A DNA stretch of 64,000 nucleotides from Antiaris toxicaria. Its lineage: Eukaryota; Streptophyta; Magnoliopsida; Rosales; Moraceae. Made by a program: the position numbers and the translations under genes. The notes beneath the pieces were generated by a model, which worked only from the letters and a program-made list of their open reading frames with translations, made no database searches and was not told the DNA's origin. Positions within the stretch are counted from its first letter, which is position 1, and each line of letters begins with the position of its first letter. The stretch lies in contig CP141157.1 of assembly GCA_035233585.1 (NCBI GenBank), positions 34,412,001 through 34,476,000 of the forward strand. Reading direction: 5' to 3'. Below, piece after piece: positions 1 to 11,780 of this stretch.

Positions 1-684
1 TTTATTAGTCCAAGCTAGCCTTTTTAAGGAAGCTAAGAAAATCATCAATGATATGCCAATAAAGCCTGATAAGTTCTTGTGGGATTTCCTTCTTTGTGGT
101 TGTAGAATTTATGGAAACCTCAAGCTTGCGAAACGAGCTACCAATGCATTGTTCGACATAGAACCTGAAAATCCTACAACTTACGTTACTTTGGCTAACA
201 TTTATGCTACGGCTAGCATGTGGAGTAAAGTGGCAAAGGTCAGAAAGACTATGGATGAGAGAAAGGTGGCAAAGAAACTTAGTTTGAGTTGGATTAAGAT
301 CAAGAAAGAAAAGCATGTATTTACCGTGTGGGGTAAGTCTCATCCAAAATACAATATAATAGGTAAGTTTCTGCGAAAACTTTCAAAGAAGATAAGGGAA
401 GAAGGATACATCTGGACACGAATTTTGTACTACATAATATTGAAGACGAGTAGAAAGAACAAAACCTCTCTTATCACAGTGACAAGCTTGCAGTTGTATT
501 TGGAATTATATCTACCCCACCAGAAACACCAATAAAGGTTTTCAACAATCTAAGAACCTGTGTGGACTACCATACCACCATTAAGTTTATTTCTAAGATT
601 GTTGATAGAAAGATAATCGTAAGGGATTCAAATCGGTTTCATTGCTTTGAGAATGGTAGTTGTTCTTGCAAAGACTATTGGTGA
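1..684 (+). pseudogene. DYW-type PPR protein, C-terminal part, disrupted and cut by the window edge
   Basis: Reading frame 2 is open from base 2. It encodes the end of a PPR tract and the E/E+ region: 'MPIKPDKFLW', then 'ELEP-like' DIEPENPTTYVTLANIYA, then a KVRKTMDERKVAKK segment and SWIKIKKEKHVFTV. After 'EEGYIW' (about 415) the DYW homology moves to frame 1 (HSDKLAVVFGIIS, then KVFNNLRTCVDYHTT, ending SCSCKDYW with a TGA at 682-684). There is therefore a frameshift near 418-424, and frame 1 also has a TAG at about 450. DYW proteins are organelle RNA C-to-U editing factors whose deaminase fold needs HSE and CxxCH. Here these read HSD and C-V-D-Y-H, so a catalytic glutamate and a zinc cysteine are changed. 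I infer a decayed copy, possibly transcribed. The 5' part lies outside the window. Confidence 0.85.
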
Positions 685-1546
685 TTGAAGTTTCTCACAA
701 ATCAGTAAACCATTTAAAAAGAAATAGGATTTTGAACTTCATTTCAGCATCAACGCCAAAGTTGAGTCCTTCGTGGTTGAAACTAGTATTATTCTGACTA
801 GACGAACAGCATTCCTGAAAATCATGCCTCTCAGCATTCATTTGTGTAGTAGGATATTCGATTTTACGTTCATCATTTATAGGAGATTTGGAAAGAAAAA
901 CATCTACTTAGGCGTGTTTTTAGTCTTAATTGAGACACTTTTTATGTAGTTAAATACGAAAATAGCTTGGAGGACTGTTGTGTACATAATTCTATAATTT
1001 TTTGACCATCCAGTATTTTTAAAAGCCTAGTTTCAAACTTTTTCACTTCCATTTATTTCAAATCTTAGTTTATAAGTTCCAAGTTAAGATGACGGATTGT
1101 CATCTTGTTTTGACATGGCCAATGCATCATAATAAGACCAAATTCCATTAAAACATAGGTTTTTATGTCCTATGATCACAATGATTATAAAACAGTTCAA
1201 TCGCAAAATAAATACACAACAATTGAAAAAACCAAAAAAAAAAAAAACTAACCTTTTTTATTTATGGGAAATTCTATGGTGTTGTTTCCTCAATGTAGAG
1301 CTCTGTATGAGTCCTTGATCATAACCGTGAAATTTAGAGTAGTTGGGGGTTATACCCTGAGTAGGGATTACAGACTATCATATAGAAAATGCCTTCTAAT
1401 TTTTAAAATTATTATTTTTCACTACTTTAATTCAACCTAAGAGAACCTGCTTGTTAGTTTTTGATAGCCCTAGTTTTTTATTTTGAACAATGAAATTAAA
1501 CATAGAAAGAACTAGCATTGTACGGACAAAATGACCTCTTTGCACT
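685..1546. other. Intergenic, nothing recognised
   Basis: AT-rich spacer between the PPR remnant and the RPW8-domain remnant. I see no ORF with family similarity, no RNA gene and no clear repeat; there is a short A-run near 1235-1250. Confidence 0.5.
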
Positions 1547-2036
1547 CTAAACCACACATAGAAACCTAGTTCGACTCCGTGTGAAGATCCTTCTCCCACT
1601 CTTCCTTTCTCTCGTCATCATTGAAACTGATCTGCTTAGCTCTTCCACCTGCGCTGAAACCTACATCATCATTACTCTCTGATCGAGCTGAAGATCGATC
1701 TCAATCAACCTACAGAGTGACAAATCTAATAGCTTGAGCTTGTTGGAGTACAAGTACTTCCTCCAACAATTCCACCAAGGAACCTCCGAGCATTTCTGCA
1801 CAATTTGGTTAGCTTTCAATACCAACTCTTGAATTTGCTTGTCAGAAGAATTCTCTTGCCTCTGGCTCAACAAAATGATCTCGTCGATCTTTGGCCTCAA
1901 GTGATCGACCGTGCGTTTGAAGTCAATGACAATGGAGTCTAACATGTAGAGTCCATGTTCCACTTGGTCGACGGCTTCCACGAGCTTAATTGTATGCAAC
2001 TCCTATGACAGTTTCAAGGATAATTAGTTCTGCCAT
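1547..2036 (-). pseudogene. Orphan RPW8-type (CC_R) domain of a helper-NLR-like gene, frameshifted
   Basis: On the minus strand an ATG at 2036 opens 'MAELIILETVIGVAYN', then meets TAA. One base over, the frame continues 'KLVEAVDQVEHGLYML' and runs to TAG at 1661-1663. The text matches the N-terminal RPW8/CC_R four-helix domain of ADR1/NRG1-type helper NLRs: a long amphipathic helix with DHLRPKIDEI, then QIVQKCSEVPWWNCWRKYLY (the KCSxxxWWNxxxKY signature) and KLKLLDLSLCRL. A one-base insertion near 1988-1991 explains the frameshift. After the TAG the same frame stays open to 1547 (QVEELSRSVSMM...). No NB-ARC P-loop or LRR follows, so this is a truncated domain only. In the family this domain forms membrane channels during immune cell death. 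Here I infer a pseudogene, or a small RPW8-only gene if splicing bypasses the shift. Confidence 0.75.
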
Positions 2037-2824
2037 TGAAATGTTCTCTTTTGTATTCTACGCGTTTTTTTTTTTAATTTAATGTTTGTGTTTTGAGCAT
2101 GAAAATGATTGCATTTATAAAGGGCACAGCGGGAAGAGGAAGAAAGCATAAGGGTTTAGTTCGTGGAAGTTGGTTTGAAGTGGTCTTAGTAGTAGTTTTT
2201 TTTTTTTTTGGCTTTTACTTGGTTTATAAGCTGAAAGTTCTGAATCTTTTCCTTTGGATTGGAAATACTGGAATTAGGAGCGATTAGGACGTTCCATACT
2301 TATTAGACAAGTAAAAAACTATTTGGTATTATGAACCACCCATAATTTAGCTTGCACAAAATCAAAGCAATATAAGAAAGAAAAAAAAGGGGAAGAAAAC
2401 AAGTTAATTTGATTGGTTTAATTTAATCCATCAGTTAATCAAAAAAAAATCCTATGATATAATTCTAATTATAATAACAAATTAATTCTAATTATTAACC
2501 AAACATAAATTTTAAACAGAATCATAATTAATTTAATACTTATACCCTAAAATTACTTGTAATTTAACGCATTAATCCATGAAAAAATTATTTTTTTCTT
2601 TAATCAGGTCATTAATTCTCGTAAATATAATTCCCTTTTTTTATAGAGAACTTAATTCCCTATTGATGGTTGGAATTTATTAATATTTGAAAATCTTGAG
2701 GATCAAATTGTCAAGAAAAAAATTTTAGGGGTGAAAAATGCTATACTAGGAAAAATTCAGGGATACCTGCCAACAAACCCCCAAAAAAAATAAAAAAAAA
2801 TGTAGTGGAATTAAAAACGGGAAT
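2037..2824. other. AT-rich intergenic spacer
   Basis: A 64-codon open frame at 2093-2287 includes a poly-T-encoded Phe run and shows no family similarity, so I do not call it. 2380-2700 is very AT-rich. TTTTT on the minus strand at 2813-2817 is the likely Pol III terminator of the tRNA gene. Confidence 0.5.
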
Positions 2825-2896
2825 TGAACCCGACGTGAATCGAACACGCAACCTTCTGATCTGGAGTCAGACGCGCTACCATTGCGCCACGGATCC
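2825..2896 (-). tRNA. tRNA-Trp (CCA anticodon)
   Basis: A 72-nt cloverleaf on the minus strand. The acceptor stem GGATCCG pairs with CGGGTTC (discriminator A, G-T and T-G wobbles). The A box is TGGCGCAATGG, the anticodon loop TCTGACTCCAGATCAGA centres on CCA, and the T loop GTGTTCGATTCAC holds the B box. There is no intron and no encoded CCA. A T5 run follows seven bases downstream, as expected for RNA polymerase III termination. All arms pair, so the gene looks functional. It reads tryptophan UGG codons in cytosolic translation. Confidence 0.96.
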
Positions 2897-3197
2897 ACCT
2901 TGTTCCATTGCAGCCTTCATATTTTTTTTACTTAACTTTCAAGCCAACACTGTTTGCGTTCTAAATATTGAAAATTAATCGTCCAAAACTTCGAGGTACA
3001 GTACATAATAATCTTGTAAGACGGAGTTTATCTATAAATATATATACACTCAAACACAAGATATAGTTTGCAAACACTATGTTGTTAAAACTGCTAGTGA
3101 TAGAAACATCATTAATCAAGAGCATATAAATTGTATATGTAACAATAACAGTGTAACACAGAATATGTATTATTTTTGACAATATTAAGCAAAACAA

Positions 3198-4199
3198 CTA
3201 TTCAACCTTTTTCTCGTTTTCTTCTGTCATGGTAGTGGACCTAGTGGTAGTAGCAGTCGGCACCTTGCTCTCGACCTTTTTGATCACCTTCTCGTTAAAC
3301 ATGTCATGGTAAGTTCTCCATTGTTTCCTCACCTTCTCATTACACCTCTTTATCTTGTCTTCATATTTCACGTATATTGGAGAAATTGTCATGCCCATTA
3401 CAATATCTAAAACCACAAAACATATCACAAACAATCATCAACACAAACATCTTTCAATTCTCTTCTCCAATAATTGCTACGCTTACCTGAAATTCATAAC
3501 TTCTTATTCTGATACCATGTCGATTATAGCACTAGCTTATAGTAGTTGCTATATTTACCTGTGTAAAGGAGAGTCAACAGGTCAAAGTAACCTCCAACTT
3601 GGGAAAGTAGCCATATTCCACCAACAGTTAAAGCAAAAGAAAACAAGTCTCTCTAAGCTCCTATTCTGAGCATCCACCTTATTCCTTCTTCTGTCCACGT
3701 ATGCAACGCCATAGCCACTTTTATGGTCGTCTCTTCTGTAATCTTTAGTTCTGACAGGTTTGGTGGCTCTCTGAACGCAAAAAAGTCAAAGAAAAATGTA
3801 TCAATTTCCCACAACCAAATCTCTTTTTTTTTTTTTTTTTTGAAAAAGATCAAGTGGAAAGAGTTTGTATTATTAACTACTTACTTTCCAAGAAGCCTAA
3901 CTAGGGTTCCCCAGAGGAAGAGAGAAACGACAATGAGCATGGCCAGCCATGAAATGACAGTGAGGAAGTTGAATTGGTAGACTTCTAGCAACACCCATGT
4001 TGCTGCTGATCCTAGAAGAACAATTAAGCTTTGCTTCTTGTTCCTCCACAGGATTATATCTCTCCAGAAAACTGCACCAAAATTAAGCACTGACTGGTTC
4101 AAATAATGATATAATTATTACTCATAAATTCTTGTGTTTTGATAACATAAGATTAAAATTACCTGATGTGGGCACTGGATATTGGAGTGTAGTATACAT
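3198..4199 (-). pseudogene. Reticulon-like (RTNLB) gene, four exons, with an in-frame stop
   Basis: Exons on the minus strand: 4163-4199 (starts MYTTLQYPVPTS), 3885-4071, 3559-3770, 3198-3406. All introns are GT-AG and phases fit, giving 215 codons including the stop, a normal size for small plant reticulons. Exon 2 carries the start of the reticulon domain (VFWRDIILWRNKKQ and a first long hydrophobic hairpin, SLIVLLGSAATWVLLEVY...). Exon 3 has the loop PPNLSELKITEETTIKVAMA and the second hydrophobic pair (FALTVGGIWLLSQVGGYFD). Exon 4 gives the usual tail (ISPIYVKYEDKIKR) ending TEENEKKVE. Reticulons wedge into and curve tubular ER membranes. Codon TAG at 3653-3655 lies between 'RIGA' and 'RDLFSF', where the family has a sense codon, so the protein would lose the second hairpin. 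Either a recent pseudogene, a null allele or a sequencing error; the splice sites and remaining frame are intact. Confidence 0.82.
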
Positions 4200-4736
4200 G
4201 TTTTTTGAGGATTGAAGATGAAGATGAAATTGTGAAATGGATCTTTGATTTGTGTGCGTGTATGTTTTTTTTTTTTTTTTTCCCTTCTTGGTTTGAAAAT
4301 ATTGTTGAATTTGTTCTCGCTGAGCCAGAGGTATATTGATGTAAGCATTGATGGGGTTACAAGTGTTATAACAATAAGGAGACGTGGAAACCGTACAACC
4401 TTCGTGACATTCAGAGCAGACCAGTTGGACTTGTGACTTGTCTATTTGAAGGAGGCTTTATATATCTTGTAACATCAAGTGTTAGGCTCAAATAGGATTT
4501 ATGATGACTTTGCTTCGTCATAAATGCATGCCCTTGTGATGGGCCTTAAAGAGTTAATGTCCATATACAATTTTTTGTTGTTGGATTCTGTTTCCCGAAC
4601 AAGGTGTGTTAAGTAAGTGTTGTTTATAATGTTTGACATCTAATAAAATTGCATTATGATGTGTAAATAAGTGAGACTATTTGCCTAAGCTATACGAGGT
4701 TCATTGAGCAGTTAAAAGAGTTCCTCTGAAGAAGTT
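4200..4736. other. Upstream region of the reticulon-like gene and spacer
   Basis: Contains a poly-T run at about 4265-4281 and ordinary AT-rich sequence. No coding sequence is supported. Confidence 0.45.
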
Positions 4737-4808
4737 GCAGGTATAGTTTAATGGTAGTTACACATTTGATTTTATGTAAAGTGTAAAGTTCTAATCTCTT
4801 TACTTTAA
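4737..4808 (+). repeat. tRNA-derived pseudogene or SINE head
   Basis: An A-box-like TAGTTTAATGG (4744-4754) and a B-box-like AGTTCTAATCT (4788-4798) are spaced 44 nt apart, as in the tRNA-Trp gene above. Between them ACAT...ATGT inside TTACAC...GTGTAA could form an anticodon arm. The acceptor ends do not pair, and an A-rich tract follows (4813-4829). This fits a decayed tRNA pseudogene or the 5' end of a tRNA-derived SINE. Confidence 0.35.
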
Positions 4809-5690
4809 GTTAGAAAAAAAAAAAAAAAGAAAAGAAAAAGTTCATCCCATAAAAATAAAAGAGATTTCAGCAAATGATTTCTTAAGAAATTACATACCAC
4901 GTAGAGAAACTAATCCAACATTTAGGGTGTTTTACGGGAAAGTGAGAAAATGAGAAGGAAGAAATGGTAGATAAAATGAGTGAGGGAAATGAGAAGAAAT
5001 GGGAGATCCTTCTCTTGATGTTTTGTATGAAAGGAAGGGAAAAAATATATAAATAACCTGTGTTATTTGTAAAATGACTAATTTATCAAGATGATAAAAT
5101 CCCTTCATCAGTCTTTCTAACTTAGGAAATTAAATTTTAAAGCATTTTGAAGAATTTATAATTCAACCCCTAATCCTTTTTTTCCCTCTTTTCTTGTAAC
5201 ACTCCCTAATTTCTATCATGGATTTTTATAGCTATTAATGAAAATAATTATGAGTAATATGTGTTATGTGTTTTTCCATGAAAATTTAAAGGGATTTCAA
5301 AATTTCAAAAATAAACACATGGCAAAGCGAAAATGATATTTGCAAGTAATTTTTTTCCCAAAAATTGTTAATTGGAGCAAAATATTATTAAGTTAAATTC
5401 TAGATGGAATTTTTAATGTCAATATCATAATAGAAATGTTGAAATTAGTCAAGTGTAGAGTTTTTCTCTAAATTCAATTTTGGGGTCAAATTTATAATTT
5501 TGATAAAATACAGTGTCTAAAATATAATTTTTATAAAATATAATGGGTCAATATATGGTTTTTTAATATATGGGGCAATTTTTAAAAAGGACGATGGGTT
5601 TCTAAAAAGTTTTTGATTGGCCATTTGTGGAGTACCACCCATAAGAACCAATAAAGAATTAGTTTGATTAAAAAAATAAAAAATAAAAAA
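4809..5690. other. AT-rich spacer before the TG microsatellite
   Basis: No gene seen. A poly-A tract lies at 4813-4829, and a purine-rich stretch of AAA/GGGGGGGGG directly precedes the TG repeat at about 5683-5701. Confidence 0.45.
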
Positions 5691-5699
5691 AAGGGGGGG

Positions 5700-6269
<570 letters not shown>

Positions 6270-6716
6270 GGTGGCGGAATTAAGGAAACAAATACAACAA
6301 CATATATCAATCATTTTATCATTCATCTGAACATCTTTGACGCTCTCATCTCTCACTTTTTTTCTCTCTCTCTCAAAAAAATTCGTCGCCCTACCTAATC
6401 ACATAAGAAAAACCCAGTTCCGCCACTCTAAATGCTCAAATCAACATCTCCTTCTCTTCCTAACTTGTAGCATAGCAATACTCAAACTCTTGTTCATCTT
6501 TTCAAAGCCTTTTCCAGCCCTAAATATCCATTTTTAGTGGCTGTCAACTTTAGTATTTGAAGGAGATTGGTGTTTCATTAATGTTTTCATCATCTCTACT
6601 TTCAAAAGTTGATTCTTCTCTTACAGCTGAATTTAATATATGACTAATTTATGTTTTATGATTGGATTTTTGGTTTAAAATGTTTTTGGATTATGGATTG
6701 TTGATTTTGTGTAAGG

Positions 6717-7174
6717 TTTAAACCATTGCATGTTATATGTTCAATGAAAAGCTTATATACAACTTTTTATGACCAGCTTTATAGATTCAATTTTCAACAT
6801 AGTAATTTGCATGCTTTTGTTTAGTTTATTATTTTTATTTTAAAAGTATACATCTTAAGCTTTAATTGGTTGGCTCCTTTGCGAAGTTCGTACACATGAA
6901 AAGTAGTGGATAAGAATTCAATGGAAACATTATTAGAAGTACAAATTTAAACCATTGCATGTTATATGTCCAATGAAAAGCTTATATACAACTTTTTATG
7001 ACCAGCTTTATAGATTCAATTTTCAACATAGTAATTTGCATGCTTTTATTTAGTTTATTATTTTTATTTTAAAAGTATACATCTTAAGCTTTAATTGGTT
7101 AGTCCCTTTGCGAAGTTCGTATACATGAAAAGTAGTGGATAAGAATTCAGTGGAAACATTATTAGAAATACAAA
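6717..7174. repeat. 229-bp tandem duplication
   Basis: Two head-to-tail copies, 6717-6945 and 6946-7174, with a constant offset of 229 bp and only a handful of substitutions (for example TTCAATG/TCCAATG, GTTTAG/ATTTAG, GGTTGGCTCC/GGTTAGTCCC). The unit includes the 3' end of the copia coding remnant on the minus strand, so it arose after that element inserted. Confidence 0.95.
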
Positions 7175-7897
7175 ATTGAGATATGGAAATAAGGTTCTTT
7201 TTCATGTTAGGAACACAAAGAACATTGTTTAAAGAGAAGGAATGAGAGGGTGTAGAATGTATGGCGGAATCATAATGTCATCTATACCGTCACATGGAGT
7301 ATGAATAGAAAGGTTGCTTAAGTCGGTGGTAACATGGTGAGAAGTCAACTGGAATAATTGGAGGTGTTGGTGGAGGTATGGTAAGCGGGTGGTGAAACTT
7401 GAGAGATGGTCACTGTTAACCGAAATTTAGGACACCTTTTAGCAGTATAACCTTGAGTGTTGCAAGCTTGGCAATAGCCAAAGTAGGATTTTGGAGCCAT
7501 GGCTATTTTTTACAAGTGACCAATTGACTTGTTAGGAATGTCCATTCGACCAGTTATGGGTGAGGGTGATATAGAATGAGAGGGAGAGACAGGGATTTAG
7601 CAAAATACTCTGATACTATAAAGAAATTGGGAAATGATAGCATAGCCTTTTATTAAATTGATACTAAATTTATACAAGTTACAAGAATCAACGTTCGTAA
7701 TGTAACTGCTATAATTACAAATCAATTTTTTTAATTTTACAAATCAAATAAAATTATACAATCTAAAACTAGGAAACTAATCACATGATTTGTAATAATC
7801 TAAACTAGAAAACTAATTACAATAAATACAAAAATTACAAAAACACAAATATATAATTACATAGATTCTTCAATAATAATTATATTAGATTTTAACA
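6717..7897 (-). mobile_element. Degenerate Ty1/copia remnant with one LTR
   Basis: Read on the minus strand. A 280-bp LTR-like segment (7897 to about 7620) starts TGTTAAAATCTAAT and has AATAAAAGGC near its end. Just after it, TAGTATCAGAGTA (7606-7619) resembles the initiator tRNA-Met primer-binding site TGGTATCAGAG. A gag zinc knuckle follows (FGYCQACNTQGYTAKRCP, about 7437-7490), then a protease-region piece with NNVLCVPNMKKNLISISQF (about 7170-7240). The knuckle histidine is Tyr. Most of gag before the knuckle is missing, as are integrase and RT, and stops interrupt the rest. The element cannot be autonomous. Confidence 0.82.
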
Positions 7898-8765
7898 CGA
7901 TTAGTAATTACATAAGCCTTAAATTTATATCGGATTTTTACTGCTACTGAACAAGAAATTCATATATAAAGAAATGGAGGAAAAAAGTGGAACAGTTATG
8001 TCTGAATTTTGCATGATCTTTTATCCCAAGAAAGTCCCACGTCTTGAAAATTCCGCACTACCTAGATGCTTTTGTAGCAAAAAAAAAAAAAAAGTGCAGT
8101 AACTAAATGATGCTAAGATTTGGGTGGATAATTAGTTGATTCATTATAGTTGCGGCACTAATGGCTCTTCTCATCATTACTTTTTCCTACGTAATGTTTT
8201 CAACAGTTCCTCAAAGTGATCTATTTACATATCTACCACTCACGTAGAGCACGATCATATTTATGGACCTCACCCAATTGCTTCACCAACGCTCATTTCT
8301 CAATTTCCAGGAAAAAGAGGATATAATGTTACACTTACCACATACCAAGTTAAATCGAAGTGACAATTAATCATATTCACATATCATATATTATTATTAT
8401 TATTATTTTTTACAACTTATGTATTAATGAATTATTCTTATTATTATTATTATTTTATTAATAAGTTTAATATTTTATTATAAATAGAAAAATAATATGA
8501 TATTTAAAAATTAAAATTAGAGTTGTTTAAATGAAATGCACGATTTATCAGTTGTTATGTATATTTGTACAGCCTATAATATAACACTAGCTATACGAAC
8601 TTTACAGCAGTCCACACACATACACATATATGTATTTATTTCATTCATGGAAATTGTCTGAGAAGCTCAAGCAACTTGTGTTACTCCGACATCAATTATG
8701 CTTCATTTCTGTTTCCATCCCAACAATCCGTGTGGGCACCACACGGTCCCTGCCCCTCCCCCTCC

Positions 8766-8768
<3 letters not shown>
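7898..8768. other. Intergenic AT-rich spacer
   Basis: Contains poly-A (8078-8092) and ATT-rich low-complexity sequence (8390-8460). No gene recognised. Confidence 0.45.

Positions 8769-8812
<44 letters not shown>
8769..8812. repeat. (CT)22 microsatellite
   Basis: A perfect CT tract of 22 units. Confidence 0.97.
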
Positions 8813-8815
<3 letters not shown>

Positions 8816-9448
8816 CGTGTCTGATTTTTAATATTTTTGGCCATTGTTTTTTTTAAAAATTCGTTAATGTTTTCTTTCTATAATTTCTAACATGGTAATC
8901 CTATAAATTGTGCAGCTGTCACGTGGAAGCCGATGATTAGTGGGACCTATTATATATATAGATATATATTAGCATATTTTTGTCAAATTTTAAAATTGTA
9001 ATCCTGTGTTGACCCTGGGAAACCAACAAGATAAAGAAAACTCGCCAATCCCCGTGATTATGCCGCAAATAGGAGTATAATCCAATGTGCAATTTTGGTC
9101 CACCTAGTACTTAAAAATAAAATAAGATCAAAAAATTAAAATAAGATCAATCCAGCCATTTTATAATCACAAAGGTCTTTGCCATTCCTCCGATTACATG
9201 TTGGCTCCTCTTCTCAAGGACGATACAGCCTGTTTGTGTTTTAGTTAATCATTTGACCAATCTACAGCTAATTTTTAGTAGTAGGACAAATACCTTACAA
9301 ATGAGGTGTATCTCTAATATTCGTTTGTTTCCTTACTTTCATTCTATTTCATTTTATTTTAGTTTCAAAATTGGTTTTTAGATAAAAAGTCCTTTTTTTT
9401 ATTTGGTTTTGAAATGACATTTATGTGTGGAATTTTATTATCATTCTA
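8813..9448. other. Intergenic, nothing recognised
   Basis: AT-rich spacer between the CT microsatellite and a MITE-like repeat. No ORF or RNA gene is supported. Confidence 0.45.
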
Positions 9449-9794
9449 AGCTTCTGTTTGTTTTCGGTAGTGTATTTATATTGCGTTCAAATATAATTTA
9501 ATTTTCATTTAAACGTAAAAATATTACATTTAAATACCAATCACATCATATTTTAAATCTAATGTAATCACTATCTATTATTTTACTTTTTCTATTATTT
9601 TTATTGATCATATCACATACTCTCTTTTTCACTTCTTTTACTTCACATCACATATTTATTATTTAAATATAATTTAAATATTTTTTATTCAAACACACAT
9701 TGCATTCAAATATAATGCAAATACTTTTTCTCTAAATGTCAATTGTATTTAATACATTGTATTTAAACGTAATGCATTTATCAAACGGAACCTA
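9449..9794. repeat. MITE-like repeat, copy 1
   Basis: A 346-bp AT-rich sequence with imperfect terminal inverted repeats (left AGCTTCTGTTTG, right end reversed AGGTTCCGTTTG). It is clearly similar along its length to 49520-49893, including TAAAAATATT, CCAATCACATCA, TCACTATCTAT, ATCATATCACATACTC and ATATAATTTAAATA in the same order. No coding capacity. I infer a non-autonomous DNA transposon family; superfamily not settled. Confidence 0.68.
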
Positions 9795-11734
9795 AAATAT
9801 TGTTTATTTAGATACCGAAAACAATCATTTGAAGAAATGATTTTCTACTTAATCTTTTATAAACCTTAATGTCATAGCATATTTTAATATTGTATATGAA
9901 TGAGTTGTTCCTCTATTCATTGAAAAAAGATCTATCTTAAGCCAAGATAAAAACGAAAAACTTTTGACATATTAAGACTTGAAGCAGGTAAGAAATGTTT
10001 GAATTCAAAAATGTTATTGTGCAAAACATATTTGAAATAAAAGTGAGAAAGTTAAAAATAAGAGGTGGTAATTTAAGAGATAAGCTTCAATTTCAATTTC
10101 ATTATGAAATTTCAGTTTAAAATATGGCTACCTGTCACCGTCATTTTCATTATGAAGTGAAATGAAATGAGTAAACCTAGAAAAGTAAATAGTCATAATT
10201 TTATATAACATTCTATTTAATGGCGCATTTTTCTTAACAATTTAAGAATATAAGTATTCAAATCTTATATTTTATACTGAAATTAAATATAAAATTATTA
10301 CTAAATTATATCTATAATCATAGTTGTAATTGTGTAATTAATTATTTTATATTACGTTCCATTGATGAGGTTTTTCTATTTTTTCTTTTTCTTTTCCTTA
10401 TACTTACTATTGTATATAGTCTTGTAAATATTATTATATATTTATTTTGTTATAATTATGAGGGAGCGGGAAACCGGAGGAGTCTAGTGGGATATGAAAT
10501 GATAGCTGTGAAGCACATGGGCACTGCTCTATTGCGGTCATATATTCATGTCATGTGTAATCCAAAGTGGAAATATCTTGGGTAGGTTTGTATATGACCT
10601 TTGATCAAGTGCTTCGGTGCTTGTCATTTACATTTGATTCGTAAACATTCCACCGGCTCAAGTCAAATATCTCCTCTCTCTCTCTCTTCTTATATATATA
10701 TACATATACATACATACATATATATATATACATGGAATATCCCAATTGGCTAGAGAAAGTCAATTGTTTGATTGTTTGAGGTTTGAACAACAACTACCTC
10801 AAACAAAAACTAGCGAGCATGGTGTCTAAAGAAGATCATTAGCTGTAATCATGTTTCTTATGCGTCCAAGATAAGTCCTATAATCACATAGATTGTGAAT
10901 GACAATAGGGCTACATTATTTTGCTTTTAATTTTTGGTCGGCCGGATTTATTTAGTGGAGACAAAATGCTCAGTTTTTTTTTTTTTTTAAATGCATGCAG
11001 GTTGCAACTTATTATATTACCAACAACAAAGGGATAAAATAAAATAAAATAAAAGTTTCCGAATAATTACGTAAGATTTGCATTGAAATTAATAGGTTCT
11101 GTTACCAATACCAAAAATTAATATTATTCTATAGACTCTATTTTATCCACCAAATATTATTCTATATTGACTTAATATTATTCTATAGTCTATAATCGAG
11201 TCTCATGGACTTCAATCGTTATGCTCTAATTATCCAGCCACCTTCTAATTTTATAACCCTTTTTATTTAACTGTAAAAAAATTAAAAAAAAAAACATAAT
11301 AAAAGCCCCCAACTTTTGAATGGGAAAGAAGAGTGAAATTTAAAAAAAGCAAGTTTTAGGCAAAGGAAAGTAACAATCACAGGCGAAACAAGAGGAAGTT
11401 TTTGGTCAAAAAATATGCACCAAAATTATCACTTTTTACTCCTTTTTAACCCCATGAATGATGAGACTTAATTGCCTTTCCTTTCATTGTAAGCAACAGC
11501 AACACGCACATACGACACAACCCTCTAAAACGCGTTTTCAGACCACAAGAGCAATAATGGTTGGTTAAAGAATGACAAAATAACTAAGAAATACCACACC
11601 CAGTTTCCACATTTGCCAGAGAATCTGGCCCCAACTCCCAACCAAACATTAATAAATAAAATAAGCAAAAAAGTAAATTAAAATAAATAAATAACACGCA
11701 AAGTCACAGAGCATTTCCAAGGCAAGCCTTTTTT
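9795..11734. other. Intergenic region upstream of the first SKS-like gene
   Basis: No gene recognised. Contains TA/CATA microsatellite-like sequence (about 10685-10735), poly-T (10974-10989) and A-rich runs. The last several hundred bases probably include promoter elements of the downstream gene. Confidence 0.45.
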
Positions 11735-11780
11735 CCTCTCTCTCTCGCTCTCTCTCTTCCCGCGCTGTTCTTATTTAAGG
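11735..11780 (+). promoter_or_regulatory. Probable core promoter of the first SKS-like gene
   Basis: A CT-rich tract (11735-11758) is followed by a TATA-like TTATTTAAGG at 11771-11780, about 180 bp before the ATG. The second paralogue has the equivalent TTATATAAGG, which supports this as the conserved TATA box. Confidence 0.5.

Noticed and set aside
2093..2287. 64-codon open frame on the plus strand
   Set aside because: Poly-T-encoded Phe run, no family similarity, no promoter or splice context.
3504..3520. CTGATACCATGT in reticulon intron 3, resembling a reversed tRNA-Met primer-binding site
   Set aside because: Short match inside a 150-bp intron with no LTR-like repeats on either side; probably chance.
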